The notes beneath the pieces were generated by a model. It was not told where the DNA came from. It ran no database searches and worked only from the letters and a program-made list of their open reading frames with translations. A stretch of 64,000 nucleotides of DNA, from NCBI GenBank assembly GCA_964604165.1, contig CAZRYF010000011.1:1-64000 (forward strand), in the 5' to 3' direction. The DNA comes from JAYZDK01 sp964604165 (GTDB lineage: Bacteria; Myxococcota_A; UBA796; CAJQPC01). The translations under genes were made by a program, and so were the position numbers. Shown piece after piece: positions 1 through 9,345 of the stretch (position 1 is the stretch's first letter; every line of letters starts with the position of its first letter).

Positions 1-51
1 CCATTCCGGGATGATGACATTTGCGAATCGGAGCCGGTCACTCCATATGGT

Positions 52-873
<822 letters not shown>

Positions 874-974
874 AGCGACCAGTCTAACGTCCAGGGATCA
901 AGACCGCGCCCGGCGCCCCTGCACATTCCAATCTCCGTGATAGATCCAACGGGTCCCCAATCGAGAGGACCCCC

Positions 975-2159
975 ATGTCCCCAGTCTCCTTTGACGACAC
1001 CGCCGTGGCGTTTGCTGGCAAGGACGACCAGGACCTTCAGAAGTCCGCGTGGCTCTTTCGCATCATGAGCAACAGCACCATCGTGGACATCGGCGCCCAC
1101 ATCACCCAGCTGGCCCTTCAGATCGGCCTGCCGGTGCAGTCTCTGTTGAAGATGACCATCTACGAGCACTTCTGCGGCGGCGAAGACCTGGCAGAAACAG
1201 AACCTTTGGTGACCGCCCTGTCCGGCCAGGGGGTCAGCACCATCTTGGACTACGGGGTCGAGGCCAAGGAAACCCAGGAGGAGTTCGACCGGAACCTGGA
1301 GGAACAGCTGCGGGCCATTGCCTATGCCCACGAGAACCCCTCCGTGCCCTACGTGAGCTGCAAAATCACCGGGTATGCGCCGTACTCGCTCCTGGAGAAG
1401 CTCAATGACGATGAGGAGCTGGTTCCAGAGGAAGAGGCCGCGCTTTCCCGCCTGGAGCAGAGACTGGAGAAGATCTGCGCCGCAGCAGCGGCCTCCGATG
1501 TAGCCGTCTATGTCGACGCCGAGGAGAGCTGGATTCAAGAGGCCATTGACTCCCTTGTGGAAGGCCTGATGGAGCGCTGGAACCGGGAAAAGCCCTCCGT
1601 GTTCACCACCCTGCAGCTGTACCGACACGATCGCATGGCCTTTCTGCGGGCCTCACATGAACGGGCCAGGGACCGTGGGTACTTCTTCGGAGTCAAGCTC
1701 GTGCGAGGGGCCTACATGGAGAAAGAGCGGGAACAGGCCGTCAAGCTGGAGATCCCCTCCCCCATCCACGAAACCAAAGAGGCGGTGGATCATGACTTTA
1801 ATTCCGCCCTGGTCTACTGCCTCGAGCACGTGGAGGAGATCGCGTTCTGTGCGGCGACCCACAATGAGGAGAGCTGCCGCCTGTTGGTAGAGACAGCCCA
1901 TGCCCAGGGCGTGGACCTTCACCACCCGCACGTCCACTTTGCCCAGTTGTACGGCATGAGCGACCACATCACCTTCAACCTGGCCCGGGCCGGCTTTAAT
2001 GCATCAAAATATGTGCCCTACGGACCGGTCCGCGAGGTGGTGCCCTACCTGATTCGGAGGGCCCAGGAGAACCGGTCCATTTCGGGGCAGGTAGGTCGCG
2101 AGCTTCGCTTGATACAGGCAGAGATCAAACGCAGAAAGGAGTGTTCCACCAATGATTGA
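975..2159 (+). CDS. Proline dehydrogenase (monofunctional, FAD-dependent)
   Basis: A 394-aa protein of the PRODH family, which oxidises L-proline to delta-1-pyrroline-5-carboxylate using FAD. Visible family motifs are D-A-E-E-S-W (181-186), the K-L-V-R-G-A-Y-M-E block (241-249) and a C-terminal Y-L-I-R-R-A-Q-E-N-R-S helix that binds the substrate carboxylate. The length fits the monofunctional type, not bifunctional PutA; no P5C dehydrogenase gene is in the window. The ATG is preceded by GAGAGGA. The stop overlaps the next gene's start by 8 bp, implying translational coupling. Confidence 0.92.
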   Translation: MSPVSFDDTAVAFAGKDDQDLQKSAWLFRIMSNSTIVDIGAHITQLALQIGLPVQSLLKMTIYEHFCGGEDLAETEPLVTALSGQGVSTILDYGVEAKETQEEFDRNLEEQLRAIAYAHENPSVPYVSCKITGYAPYSLLEKLNDDEELVPEEEAALSRLEQRLEKICAAAAASDVAVYVDAEESWIQEAIDSLVEGLMERWNREKPSVFTTLQLYRHDRMAFLRASHERARDRGYFFGVKLVRGAYMEKEREQAVKLEIPSPIHETKEAVDHDFNSALVYCLEHVEEIAFCAATHNEESCRLLVETAHAQGVDLHHPHVHFAQLYGMSDHITFNLARAGFNASKYVPYGPVREVVPYLIRRAQENRSISGQVGRELRLIQAEIKRRKECSTND

Positions 2160-2610
2160 ACCGCATGAAGTCGAGGCCGCCCAGGATTCCTGGGGCCAAG
2201 GGGTCGTCGAGGTAGGGGCCTGTGCATCGTGGGGAGAAGCCCACGCTCGGGCCACGGCCTTGGTCTCCTCCCACTATCGAGTCGAAAGCGAGAGCCTCCT
2301 CTTCTGTCCTACAAAGGCCGCGGAGCAGCAATTTCGACGCACTTTGGAAGGAGCCGTTTCCTACTTCGTGGGCAGCGACCCCCGGTTCGATGAAGACAAG
2401 GGGTTTGCACTGGAACCCTGGTCGTCTGTGCGTTTTTCAAACACTGGAATCGTCTGCCAAGGAGATCTGGCCATGGCCATGGGCAACTATTTTTTTGGCC
2501 GAACCGACGGCTCCGAGCTCAAGGCGGAGTTCTCCTTTGTCTATGTCCGGGGACGGGACGAAACCCTGAAGATCCTGCTTCACCACTCCGCCCTTCCCTT
2601 TCAGCACTGA
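2152..2610 (+). CDS. NTF2/SnoaL-like fold protein
   Basis: A 152-aa protein that looks like a SnoaL/CaMKII-association-domain type NTF2-like fold. The N-terminal helix, the central FALEPWSSVRFSN region and the closing strands ending in LLHHSALPF match small NTF2-like proteins that fold as cone-shaped barrels. No catalytic residues can be assigned. It starts inside the end of the proline dehydrogenase gene (8-bp overlap), so it is probably co-translated and may act with it, but the substrate is unknown. Confidence 0.6.
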   Translation: MIEPHEVEAAQDSWGQGVVEVGACASWGEAHARATALVSSHYRVESESLLFCPTKAAEQQFRRTLEGAVSYFVGSDPRFDEDKGFALEPWSSVRFSNTGIVCQGDLAMAMGNYFFGRTDGSELKAEFSFVYVRGRDETLKILLHHSALPFQH

Positions 2611-2623
2611 CCCCCCGGACGCT

Positions 2624-3682
2624 TTGAGACCACAGGCAGCTCTGGTCCTGAGCGCCCTGGCTTTGGCCGCAATGCTGGGAGAGGCCACTCTTCGCGGACA
2701 CTTCTACCTTGGCGGATGGCAGCGGCTTGCCGACCCTGCCGCTTATGCAGATCCCCTCTGTGACGATTCCTACTGGCTCCTTCTTCACCGTGCCGCCGGC
2801 TGGAAGATGCGGCCAGAGTCCCCGGGACCTTTCGAATGGGACCCCGAGCTTGGTTGGACGCCCGATCGTCGAAACCTGGATGCAAAGGGCGCATGGCCCA
2901 CCGCCAAGGCTCCCCAACCGCCCCTGGAGTCCCCCATTGCCTTGTTTGGGGACTCATTCCTTTTTGGCACCACCCCGAATGGGGAACGAATATCCGACAT
3001 TCTCCAGGAGGCCCTGCCCCACCGTCCGGTCCTCAACTTCGCCGTGGGAGGCTACGGCGTCGACCAGATGGTCATGGCGGCCGAGCGGCACCTCTTAAGC
3101 CTTGCGCCCGCGAGCGTGGTGCTGGGAATCATGACCACGGACCTGGATCGGGCTGTTCTCTCGGTCCGCACCGCACCCAAACCCCGAGCGGTCTTGGAGG
3201 GGACGCAGCTTCGGTTCCAGCTGCCACGTGCAACCGATGGGGCTCCCGCCTGGTTTGCAGGCCACCCTCCGAAGGTACGGTCCTTTCTCTTCGCCTTTCT
3301 CAGGCGCCAAGGCGCCCTGAAGACCGCAGCCGCCCGGGGCGACCTGGAGCCGGCATGTCGCATTGAAGAGAAGACCCGGATCCACATGGCCCTGGTGGAT
3401 CGATTCCGCAAAACCTGCGAGGCCGGCGCCCACCGCTGCCGGGTCGTGCTCTTTCACCGGAAGGAGGAGCTGGATCGGCCCGAGGGGTGGCGGTCCCTTC
3501 GGGTCAAGCAAAGCGCAGTGGAAAATGGCCTTCCCGTTCTCGACACCCGACGGGTCTTCCAGGCCGCCGCCAAAAGTGCGGGCCGCGACGCCTCCTGGCT
3601 CTACGGAGCGGATCGACATCCCACTGCCACAGCCAACGAAGCCATCGCTGCTGCTTTGACCGACGCATTTCGTTCAGACTGA
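2624..3682 (+). CDS. SGNH/GDSL-type hydrolase, membrane-anchored
   Basis: A 352-aa protein starting at TTG 13 bp after the preceding stop. An N-terminal hydrophobic segment (residues 5-22) suggests a signal peptide or anchor. The block L-F-G-D-S (107-111) carries the presumed catalytic Ser111, and D-R-H-P near 330-333 supplies the Asp/His pair of SGNH hydrolases. The N-terminal 100 residues resemble those of extracytoplasmic SGNH proteins that act on acylated or acetylated envelope polymers; the substrate is unassigned. The 3' end overlaps the convergent radical SAM gene by 9 bp. Confidence 0.75.
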   Translation: MRPQAALVLSALALAAMLGEATLRGHFYLGGWQRLADPAAYADPLCDDSYWLLLHRAAGWKMRPESPGPFEWDPELGWTPDRRNLDAKGAWPTAKAPQPPLESPIALFGDSFLFGTTPNGERISDILQEALPHRPVLNFAVGGYGVDQMVMAAERHLLSLAPASVVLGIMTTDLDRAVLSVRTAPKPRAVLEGTQLRFQLPRATDGAPAWFAGHPPKVRSFLFAFLRRQGALKTAAARGDLEPACRIEEKTRIHMALVDRFRKTCEAGAHRCRVVLFHRKEELDRPEGWRSLRVKQSAVENGLPVLDTRRVFQAAAKSAGRDASWLYGADRHPTATANEAIAAALTDAFRSD

Positions 3683-4918
3683 AGGGGGCCTGGAACCCTC
3701 GAACCACTTGGGAAGGGACGGGTCCGGCGGCCGCACCGTGGCTTCATCGGAGGGGTCGTAGCCAATGGGATTCTGGCTGCAATGGGCGCAGCACTCCATG
3801 GGAGAGCCCTCGATGAAACCGCGCCGCATCGCGGTGAGCACCTCCCCGTTCCAGATCTCGGCAAAGGAAGACTCATGCAAGCTTCCGGCAACGGGTCTTC
3901 CGGGCATGGGACAAGGGTTCACGTCTCCGCCGATGGTCACAAAGGTGCCGCTCCTCAAGAAACGACAAGGCACCGTGCCCCCGGCCGCCTGCTCCCACCT
4001 GGCGACCGCCACACGGTTTCGGGCCGCCACCAGTCCGCGCCTCACCTGGTTGGCGCTTAGCTGCCTTGCGGCCTGGACCCAAGCCTTCACGCGAGACTTG
4101 ATTCGCGGCTGCAACAAGGAGCCATCCATGCGAGGAGGAAGCACCAGGGAGAAACCCAGGGCATCCGCTCGGCTCCGTGCACGGGCAAATGCCTTGTCCG
4201 CCAGCTCGGGGGCATGCCGCAGTGACTCCTCGTCCAGCGCATCGCCCAAGACCGTCATGTGTGCGACCTCCAGGCCATCCACCCCGAGGCCGTGGGCGAG
4301 GTCCACCATGGCCTTCAGTTCATGCACGTTTCGGCGCATAAGCACCATGCACATCACGAGCCGCGGTCGATCTTGGGTTGCAAGCTCTGAACGGGCGCGA
4401 ACCACCTTTCGAATGTTGCCCATCACCCCCTGAAAGTCCGCACCGACTCGAATGGCCTCGTAGGTCTCTGCCCGGGCCCCATCGACGGAAAACTTGATCA
4501 ACGAGGCCTGCTTCAAGACCCGCCGCACCAGCTGGGAGTCTGTGATCAAGGTGGCGTTTGTGTTGAGCTGAAGCGCGGACTTGGAGCGCTCGGCAAGGTC
4601 CACGAAAGTGGCAAGCTTGGGGGTCATAAAGGGCTCGCCAGCCACGGTGAGCGAGAGATCTCGAGCGCCGGGGAGGATTTCCTCCTCCACCTTGGCGAGG
4701 AGGACATCGTCCATGACTCCTCGGCTCTGTGTCGCCCCGGAGATGTGCGAACCGCACATCACGCAGCCAAGGTTGCAGCCCAGCGTGCTCTCCAAGTTGA
4801 CCCAGGTGGGCAGTGGGACCGGAGGGAGAGAAGCCGGGGATTCGGAGGGGGGCTGGCGGGTTGCCATGCTCAAGGAAATAGCCCGAACCATGACTCCAGG
4901 TCTACCCCGAGCAACCAC
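3674..4918 (-). CDS. Radical SAM protein with SPASM-like C-terminal domain
   Basis: A 414-aa enzyme. The CxxxCxxC iron-sulfur motif is C48-N-L-G-C52-V-M-C55. The region V-A-G-E-P is the SAM-binding GGEP-like element. The C-terminal part contains several Cys (P-C-R-F-L, N-P-C-P-M-P and C-C-A-H-C), typical of SPASM/twitch auxiliary clusters used in peptide or cofactor modification. Downstream in-frame ATGs at 4891 and 4867 are alternative starts, because the first 30 residues look non-conserved. No obvious precursor-peptide gene adjoins it, so the substrate is unknown. Confidence 0.85.
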   Translation of the reverse strand: MVARGRPGVMVRAISLSMATRQPPSESPASLPPVPLPTWVNLESTLGCNLGCVMCGSHISGATQSRGVMDDVLLAKVEEEILPGARDLSLTVAGEPFMTPKLATFVDLAERSKSALQLNTNATLITDSQLVRRVLKQASLIKFSVDGARAETYEAIRVGADFQGVMGNIRKVVRARSELATQDRPRLVMCMVLMRRNVHELKAMVDLAHGLGVDGLEVAHMTVLGDALDEESLRHAPELADKAFARARSRADALGFSLVLPPRMDGSLLQPRIKSRVKAWVQAARQLSANQVRRGLVAARNRVAVARWEQAAGGTVPCRFLRSGTFVTIGGDVNPCPMPGRPVAGSLHESSFAEIWNGEVLTAMRRGFIEGSPMECCAHCSQNPIGYDPSDEATVRPPDPSLPKWFEGSRPPSV

Positions 4919-4971
4919 AGGTCAGCGACCGGACGGCTTTCACGTTAGAATCGCCGGGTGTTCTGTAATCG

Positions 4972-5409
4972 ATGGCATCCCGCGGCACACAAGGACTGGT
5001 TCAAATGAAAGCGGACCCCGCGAACACGCCGGTGTTCGACTTGCCCGTTGCACGTATCTGGATGGACACCAGCCGCGTGGTGCACATCGTATTCAAACCG
5101 GACTGTCCCCACGGCATTGAGGAGGCTCGGCAAGTGGTGAAGGCCTACTCCGAGATGACCGAAGGGGCCGCCTGTCCGGTCCTGGCCGACATTACATCGG
5201 TCACGGGAGGGGCAAACCGGTCTGCTCGCGAATTCTACGTATCTCCACTGGACCGGGAGTCCACGGCACCCATGGCCATGGTGACAAAGTCTCCCATGCA
5301 GAGAATGCTAGGAAATTTCTTCGCTCGACTGAACCGGCCGCCCTACCCTTTTCGAGTCTTCAATGACACCGAATCTGCTCTCTCCTGGATTGCCCAGCTA
5401 CAGAAATGA
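4972..5409 (+). CDS. Small STAS/SpoIIAA-like protein
   Basis: A 145-aa protein with an alternating strand-helix pattern: a D-I-T-S-V strand end, an R-E-F-Y-V-S-P helix, then an S-P-M-Q-R-M region and a terminal helix. This resembles SpoIIAA/STAS-like regulatory proteins often found beside sensor kinases. An alternative ATG at 5005 is possible. Its stop overlaps the start of the histidine kinase by 4 bp (ATGA), so the pair is likely one signalling unit. The function is inferred from fold impression and context only. Confidence 0.6.
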   Translation: MASRGTQGLVQMKADPANTPVFDLPVARIWMDTSRVVHIVFKPDCPHGIEEARQVVKAYSEMTEGAACPVLADITSVTGGANRSAREFYVSPLDRESTAPMAMVTKSPMQRMLGNFFARLNRPPYPFRVFNDTESALSWIAQLQK

Positions 5410-6434
5410 ACCACCTCTTTCCGCTCGATCTTGGCTCACTTCAAGAGCGACTTCGGACCGTGGCGGCCAAGACCGGACCCGTGGAGAAAGCCCAACTGAC
5501 ACAACTGGCAGATGCCCTGGAATTCCATGTGGAAGAGCGACTTCGGTGGGACGAGCGCATCCAGGAGCTGACGGACTCGATCATCGCCATGGCAAACCTG
5601 GACTTCACGGCGACTCCCTCCATCGAGGGACAGGGACACCTGGATGCCATCGCCGCCGGTCTCGCCATGCTGGGGGAGGAACTCGAGGCCTCCGCTCTGG
5701 CTCGAAGAGCTGCAGAGGCGGCAAACCAGGCCAAGAAGGACTTCATGGCCAACATGAGCCATGAGCTGCGAACCCCCCTCACCACCATCATCGGCAGCTT
5801 GGACCTGCAGATCCGATTCGGCATCCAGGGAACGCACCTGCAACACACCCTTCGCGCCCGCGAGGCGGCCTTCACCCTCCACCGCCTCGTGACGGACATC
5901 CTCGACTTTGCGAGACTCGATGCGGGCACGCTCACCATTCAAGACGAGACCTTCGACTTGGACTCCCTTGTGCTTCAGCTTGAGCACACCCACGCAGAAG
6001 CAGCGAGCCAAAAAGGACTCTCCCTGGTCTTCGAGACCGATCTTCCCATGTCCCTTGTGCGGGGAGACGTTGAGCGCATTCGGCAGATTCTAAACAACCT
6101 CGTGGAAAACGCCATCAAGTACACCGAGACAGGGACGGTCCACCTACGAGCGTCCGGATCACAGGAGAAGAACACCCTTCGGGCTTGTTTTCAGGTGGAG
6201 GACACAGGGCCGGGTATTCCGAGAGACCAGTGGTTGTTGATCTTCAACCGGTTTCACCAGGCCAAGACGCCTTCGATTGGACATCTAAGCGGTGCAGGTT
6301 TGGGATTGAGCATCTCTCGTGCTCTTGCCATTCGGATGCACGGTGCGCTGCAGGTGACCAGTGAAGAAGGCCAGGGTTCTGTGTTTCAACTGACTCTTCC
6401 GCTGCAGGTCGCCCACGAATCAGCCGCCGGCTGA
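5406..6434 (+). CDS. Cytoplasmic histidine kinase
   Basis: A 342-aa kinase without membrane segments. A helical N-terminus (1-110) leads into a HisKA domain with the H-box N-M-S-H-E-L-R-T-P (phospho-acceptor His119). A HATPase_c domain follows with an N-box (N-N-L-V-E-N-A-I-K-Y) and G1/G2 boxes (D-T-G-P-G-I, G-A-G-L-G-L). No receiver is attached and no response regulator is adjacent. It is translationally coupled to the STAS-like gene, which may carry the sensory role. Confidence 0.88.
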   Translation: MNHLFPLDLGSLQERLRTVAAKTGPVEKAQLTQLADALEFHVEERLRWDERIQELTDSIIAMANLDFTATPSIEGQGHLDAIAAGLAMLGEELEASALARRAAEAANQAKKDFMANMSHELRTPLTTIIGSLDLQIRFGIQGTHLQHTLRAREAAFTLHRLVTDILDFARLDAGTLTIQDETFDLDSLVLQLEHTHAEAASQKGLSLVFETDLPMSLVRGDVERIRQILNNLVENAIKYTETGTVHLRASGSQEKNTLRACFQVEDTGPGIPRDQWLLIFNRFHQAKTPSIGHLSGAGLGLSISRALAIRMHGALQVTSEEGQGSVFQLTLPLQVAHESAAG

Positions 6435-6454
6435 CAGATGAGGCAGAGAAAAGA

Positions 6455-6470
6455 CCCCCACCAGGGTGGG
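6455..6470. terminator. Short inverted repeat between convergent genes
   Basis: CCCACC (6457-6462) pairs with GGTGGG (6465-6470) across a 2-nt loop, between the ends of the kinase gene and the HDOD gene. There is no T-tract, so calling it a bidirectional terminator is tentative. Confidence 0.25.
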
Positions 6471-6478
6471 CACCACGC

Positions 6479-7321
6479 TCACTCAAACAGCTTTGCCAGC
6501 TCCTTTGCGGCTCGCAGTCCTTCGTCCACCGCATCGACCACCCGCGACTTGGAGAGTCCATGCAGCTCGTGGGCCGCCTCGACCAGCGGTTCTACATCAC
6601 AGTCCCCTTCTGGCAGCAGAGCGACAAGAGCCACTGCACCCGGCAGGGCGTCGGCCCCTTCCCCTCCGTGGTGACAGCGAATGGCCTGTTGAAGCTCTGG
6701 CGGAAACTCCCACCTCTCACACAACCAACCCGCCACTTCGGCATGGTCCCAGCCAAAAGCCTCCTGCTCCCTCTCGGCGAGGCTGCCCCCTTCCTGGTGC
6801 CAGGCCTCAAGAACCTCGCCGTAAGCTTCAGGGCCCCGGTGGACCAACAAGGGAATGGCGAGGTCCTGCAAGAGTCCCGCACTGAACACCAATCCATTCT
6901 TGGCCGGATGCAGCAGATCGGAGAGGCTGTGACCCAATGCAGCCCGCCGGGCCGCAGAGTGCCAGAACCGCGCGGAGTCAAACCCGGTCTTGCTCGCCAC
7001 GGGAAGCACACCCCGTACCGCAGCAGCAAGCACCAGGGACTCCACGGCCCGACGACCCAGCAGGACGACCGCATGGCCGGGGTCGCTCACACGGGCGCGA
7101 TCCCGATAGGCCGTTGAATTCGCCATTTGCAACACACGCACGGACAGCCCGGGGTCTGAAGCCACCAGCCGGCCGATCTCCGTGGGGCTGGAATCTGGGT
7201 CCCGCAGCAGGGCCAAGGCCTGCAACACGAGGGCTGGAAATACCGGAAGCTCGGCATCGCCTAGCAGCTGGACCAGGCGGTCCTTGGGGGACTTTCGCTT
7301 CAAGATGCCAAGGATCTTCAT
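6479..7321 (-). CDS. HDOD-domain signalling protein
   Basis: A 280-aa protein starting at ATG 7321, 5 bp after the channel ORF. The residues from about 15 to 210 form an HDOD domain (an HD-GYP-related, catalytically inactive helical domain). It shows the family pattern L-P-V-F-P, the S-D-P-G-L-S-V-R-V-L-Q-M-A-N-S signature and a late H-H-G-G-E-G. HDOD proteins scaffold signalling, chemotaxis or c-di-GMP-related regulation; the partner is unknown. A longer in-frame extension upstream overlaps the channel gene and is unlikely to be translated. Confidence 0.85.
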   Translation of the reverse strand: MKILGILKRKSPKDRLVQLLGDAELPVFPALVLQALALLRDPDSSPTEIGRLVASDPGLSVRVLQMANSTAYRDRARVSDPGHAVVLLGRRAVESLVLAAAVRGVLPVASKTGFDSARFWHSAARRAALGHSLSDLLHPAKNGLVFSAGLLQDLAIPLLVHRGPEAYGEVLEAWHQEGGSLAEREQEAFGWDHAEVAGWLCERWEFPPELQQAIRCHHGGEGADALPGAVALVALLPEGDCDVEPLVEAAHELHGLSKSRVVDAVDEGLRAAKELAKLFE

Positions 7322-7326
7322 GGGTT

Positions 7327-7629
7327 CTACTCGGATCGACGCGCCATGCGCGTTGCAAAGATAGCCAACAAACCACCCAACATGATGTATCCCAGCAGGA
7401 CCTCCACCATGGCGGCTCCCTGGGCAGCCAACGAGACCGGGAGCACGTCTCCGTACCCCAGTGTGGTCAGAGTCACCACCGAGTAGTAGAGCGGCGACAA
7501 GGCCGTCTCGTGAGAGCCGAAGTCCACGTCGACACGGGTGTAGACATAGGCAAAACCAACGGCGATCAGGAGGGTCCACATGCCCCACCGAAGGAAGCTC
7601 CGGCCGCAGTCCGACGTGACCCACCACAA
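7327..7629 (-). CDS. Potassium-channel pore domain (Ion_trans_2), separated from pentapeptide half by TGA
   Basis: A 100-aa open frame from a TTG. It contains one membrane helix (about 16-32), a pore helix, the K+ selectivity filter T-T-L-G-Y-G-D (55-61) and a second membrane helix (66-93). The open frame continues upstream, without a good start codon, to a TGA at 7684-7686; that TGA ends the pentapeptide-repeat frame, which is the same reading frame. Residues between the TGA and the TTG (Y-L-H-E-F-R, E-W-L-Y-R) look coding. Proteins with pentapeptide repeats fused to a two-helix channel are a known arrangement, so this is probably the severed C-terminal half. Confidence 0.65.
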   Translation of the reverse strand: MWWVTSDCGRSFLRWGMWTLLIAVGFAYVYTRVDVDFGSHETALSPLYYSVVTLTTLGYGDVLPVSLAAQGAAMVEVLLGYIMLGGLLAIFATRMARRSE

Positions 7630-7683
7630 GCGATACAGCCACTCGCTGGTCCGGCTCTGGCTTCTGAATTCGTGCAGGTAGCT

Positions 7684-8364
7684 TCAGTCCATGATGTGGC
7701 GACGAAGCAGGTGGGCCCCCACAAAGTCCATCTGCTGAAACCGAACCGCGATCCAGCGCGAGGCATCAAAACTCCGAAGGTCTGCGAGGCGGGTCTGTCG
7801 CAGGTGAGCCTCATCAAAGACAGCGTGATCGACAATGCTCCCTCCCAGATCTGCACCTGCGAGCTCGCATTGGTTGAGCAAGGCACGGCTGAGATCACAC
7901 TCTCGCATCCGGGCATTGGAGAGATCCGCCAGTCGAAGGTCTGCGCCCTGGAGGTTCGCCCCAGTGAATGACGCCTCCTGGAGCTTTGCACCCATCAGGG
8001 TGGCTTCCTTCAGGTTGGCATGGCCAAAGGACGCACGGGCCGCCGAGCACTCCTGCAGATTTGCCCCAAGGAGGTTCACCCCCAGGAGCTCCGTTTCATC
8101 CAGGCAAGTCTGGAACAGGGTCGCCCCCGACAGGTTGGCTCCCGCCAGACAGACTCCCTGCAAGCTGGCGCGGCTCAGATCTGCGCCAGACAGATCGACG
8201 CCGCTCAGATCGACGCCTGTCAGATCCTGACCCACCAGATGGGCGCCCGCCAGGGTGAGTCCCGTGGCACCCTTTTCCTTGAGGTGTGCCACCAGGGAAT
8301 CCGGCGTGGGGGAGGGACTTTCGCCCGCTGGCGATTCGCCCGGCCCTGGGAAAGGAATGGTCAT
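7684..8364 (-). CDS. Pentapeptide-repeat protein (N-terminal half of a channel fusion?)
   Basis: A 226-aa protein from ATG 8364; a longer start at 8409 is possible. After a Pro/Ser-rich N-terminus, residues from about 40 to 205 are A(D/N)LxX pentapeptide repeats, which form a right-handed quadrilateral beta-helix. The frame ends H-I-M-D-TGA and stays open beyond it into the potassium-channel pore. The split may be a nonsense mutation, a real two-gene arrangement or an assembly error. No hairpin of the kind seen after the two proposed selenocysteine codons follows this TGA. Confidence 0.8.
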   Translation of the reverse strand: MTIPFPGPGESPAGESPSPTPDSLVAHLKEKGATGLTLAGAHLVGQDLTGVDLSGVDLSGADLSRASLQGVCLAGANLSGATLFQTCLDETELLGVNLLGANLQECSAARASFGHANLKEATLMGAKLQEASFTGANLQGADLRLADLSNARMRECDLSRALLNQCELAGADLGGSIVDHAVFDEAHLRQTRLADLRSFDASRWIAVRFQQMDFVGAHLLRRHIMD

Positions 8365-8442
8365 CGGAATTTGAACCCTTCTTCTACAGGGTAGCAGGCG
8401 GGCAGCCATTGTACCTGCAACCCGGCGTTTCTTGGGGACGAC

Positions 8443-9345
8443 TCAAGGGGGAGCAGGAAGATCCGGCGCGTAGTGAAAAATTGTCTGCCCCCCGTCCAGT
8501 TCGTGAACAAGAGATGCGTCTGCCCTCGGGAGGCCGGTGGCTCCATGCAGGGTAAAACTCAGCCCGTTATCCGTGGACTCCCAGACATCCAGCCCTCCCA
8601 GCCCTGCCTGGTAGAGTCGAATGGAGCCATCCTCGAAGCGAGCAAGCTCCGCGGTGCCCCCGGGGAACTCCTGCCCGGTCGCCAGGTAGGAGGTTCCATC
8701 CGTGCTGCGGGCCAGGCGAGCGAGATCCTGATCCCAAAGAGCCATCAACCAATCTCCACTGCCAGTCTGAACCACAGACGGATCCGTGGCCCCCTCCTCC
8801 GACTCCCACACCTTGTCTCTCACCTCAAAATGGATCCCATCCTCTGAAACCGCGCTGTAGATCGGAAACCCGTCTTCCCCAGAGGGCCCAACAAACGATC
8901 CCTTGAAGAAGTGCAACAAGACCCGCCCATCCGGCAGCATTTGCACGTCTGGATCCACCGCGTTGCCTTGAAACTCCCCCTCGATTCGCACACACCCGAA
9001 GGTGTGAAAGTCTCCCCCCTCCTGCCGCTGGGCGATGAAGATCCCATGCTGCCCCGCTTGGCCGTTGACGAAATAGATCCAGACTCGCCCGTCGGGCCAG
9101 ACCAATCCATCCGGCACTGAGGCATGTCTCAGCAAGATCCCTTCCTGGGACACAAAGTCCCACCCGTCCGTGGAGGATGCACCCACCACAAGATGGTTGT
9201 AGATCTCACCTGGCTCTCCCCCCTCGACCGCCTCGGGGCATGGCACCTCAGACTGGGGCCCGGTGTCCGTGTCCACGGGCTGCAGGTCCTTGTCGGTACA
9301 TCCCGGGACCATCGCCAAAACCCACGCGGCGACAGCCCCAATCAA
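8443..9345 (-). CDS. Beta-propeller-like lipoprotein
   Basis: A 300-aa predicted lipoprotein with lipobox A-M-V-P-G-C (Cys16 from the TTG start). The body has recurring blade-like units (W-D-F-V-S-Q-E-G, D-P-D-V-Q-M-L-P-D-G-R, D-P-S-V-V-Q-T-G-S-G-D-W-L, S-I-R-L-Y-Q) reminiscent of five-bladed sialidase/GH43-like propellers, but no catalytic residues are clear. The TTG overlaps the upstream stop as TTGA. A GTG at 9402 would add 19 residues with positive charges before the hydrophobic core and is the alternative start. It lies between an AurF-like enzyme and the pentapeptide gene. Confidence 0.7.
   Translation of the reverse strand: MIGAVAAWVLAMVPGCTDKDLQPVDTDTGPQSEVPCPEAVEGGEPGEIYNHLVVGASSTDGWDFVSQEGILLRHASVPDGLVWPDGRVWIYFVNGQAGQHGIFIAQRQEGGDFHTFGCVRIEGEFQGNAVDPDVQMLPDGRVLLHFFKGSFVGPSGEDGFPIYSAVSEDGIHFEVRDKVWESEEGATDPSVVQTGSGDWLMALWDQDLARLARSTDGTSYLATGQEFPGGTAELARFEDGSIRLYQAGLGGLDVWESTDNGLSFTLHGATGLPRADASLVHELDGGQTIFHYAPDLPAPP

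Noticed and set aside
7684..7686. Selenocysteine at the TGA between pentapeptide and channel halves
   Set aside because: No hairpin at 9-11 nt downstream, the neighbouring residues (H-I-M-D / S-Y-L-H) form no redox or metal motif, so a stop or nonsense mutation is more likely.
8361..8440. tRNA-like T-arm (GGGTTCAAATTCC on the minus strand)
   Set aside because: No acceptor, anticodon or D-arm can be folded around it.
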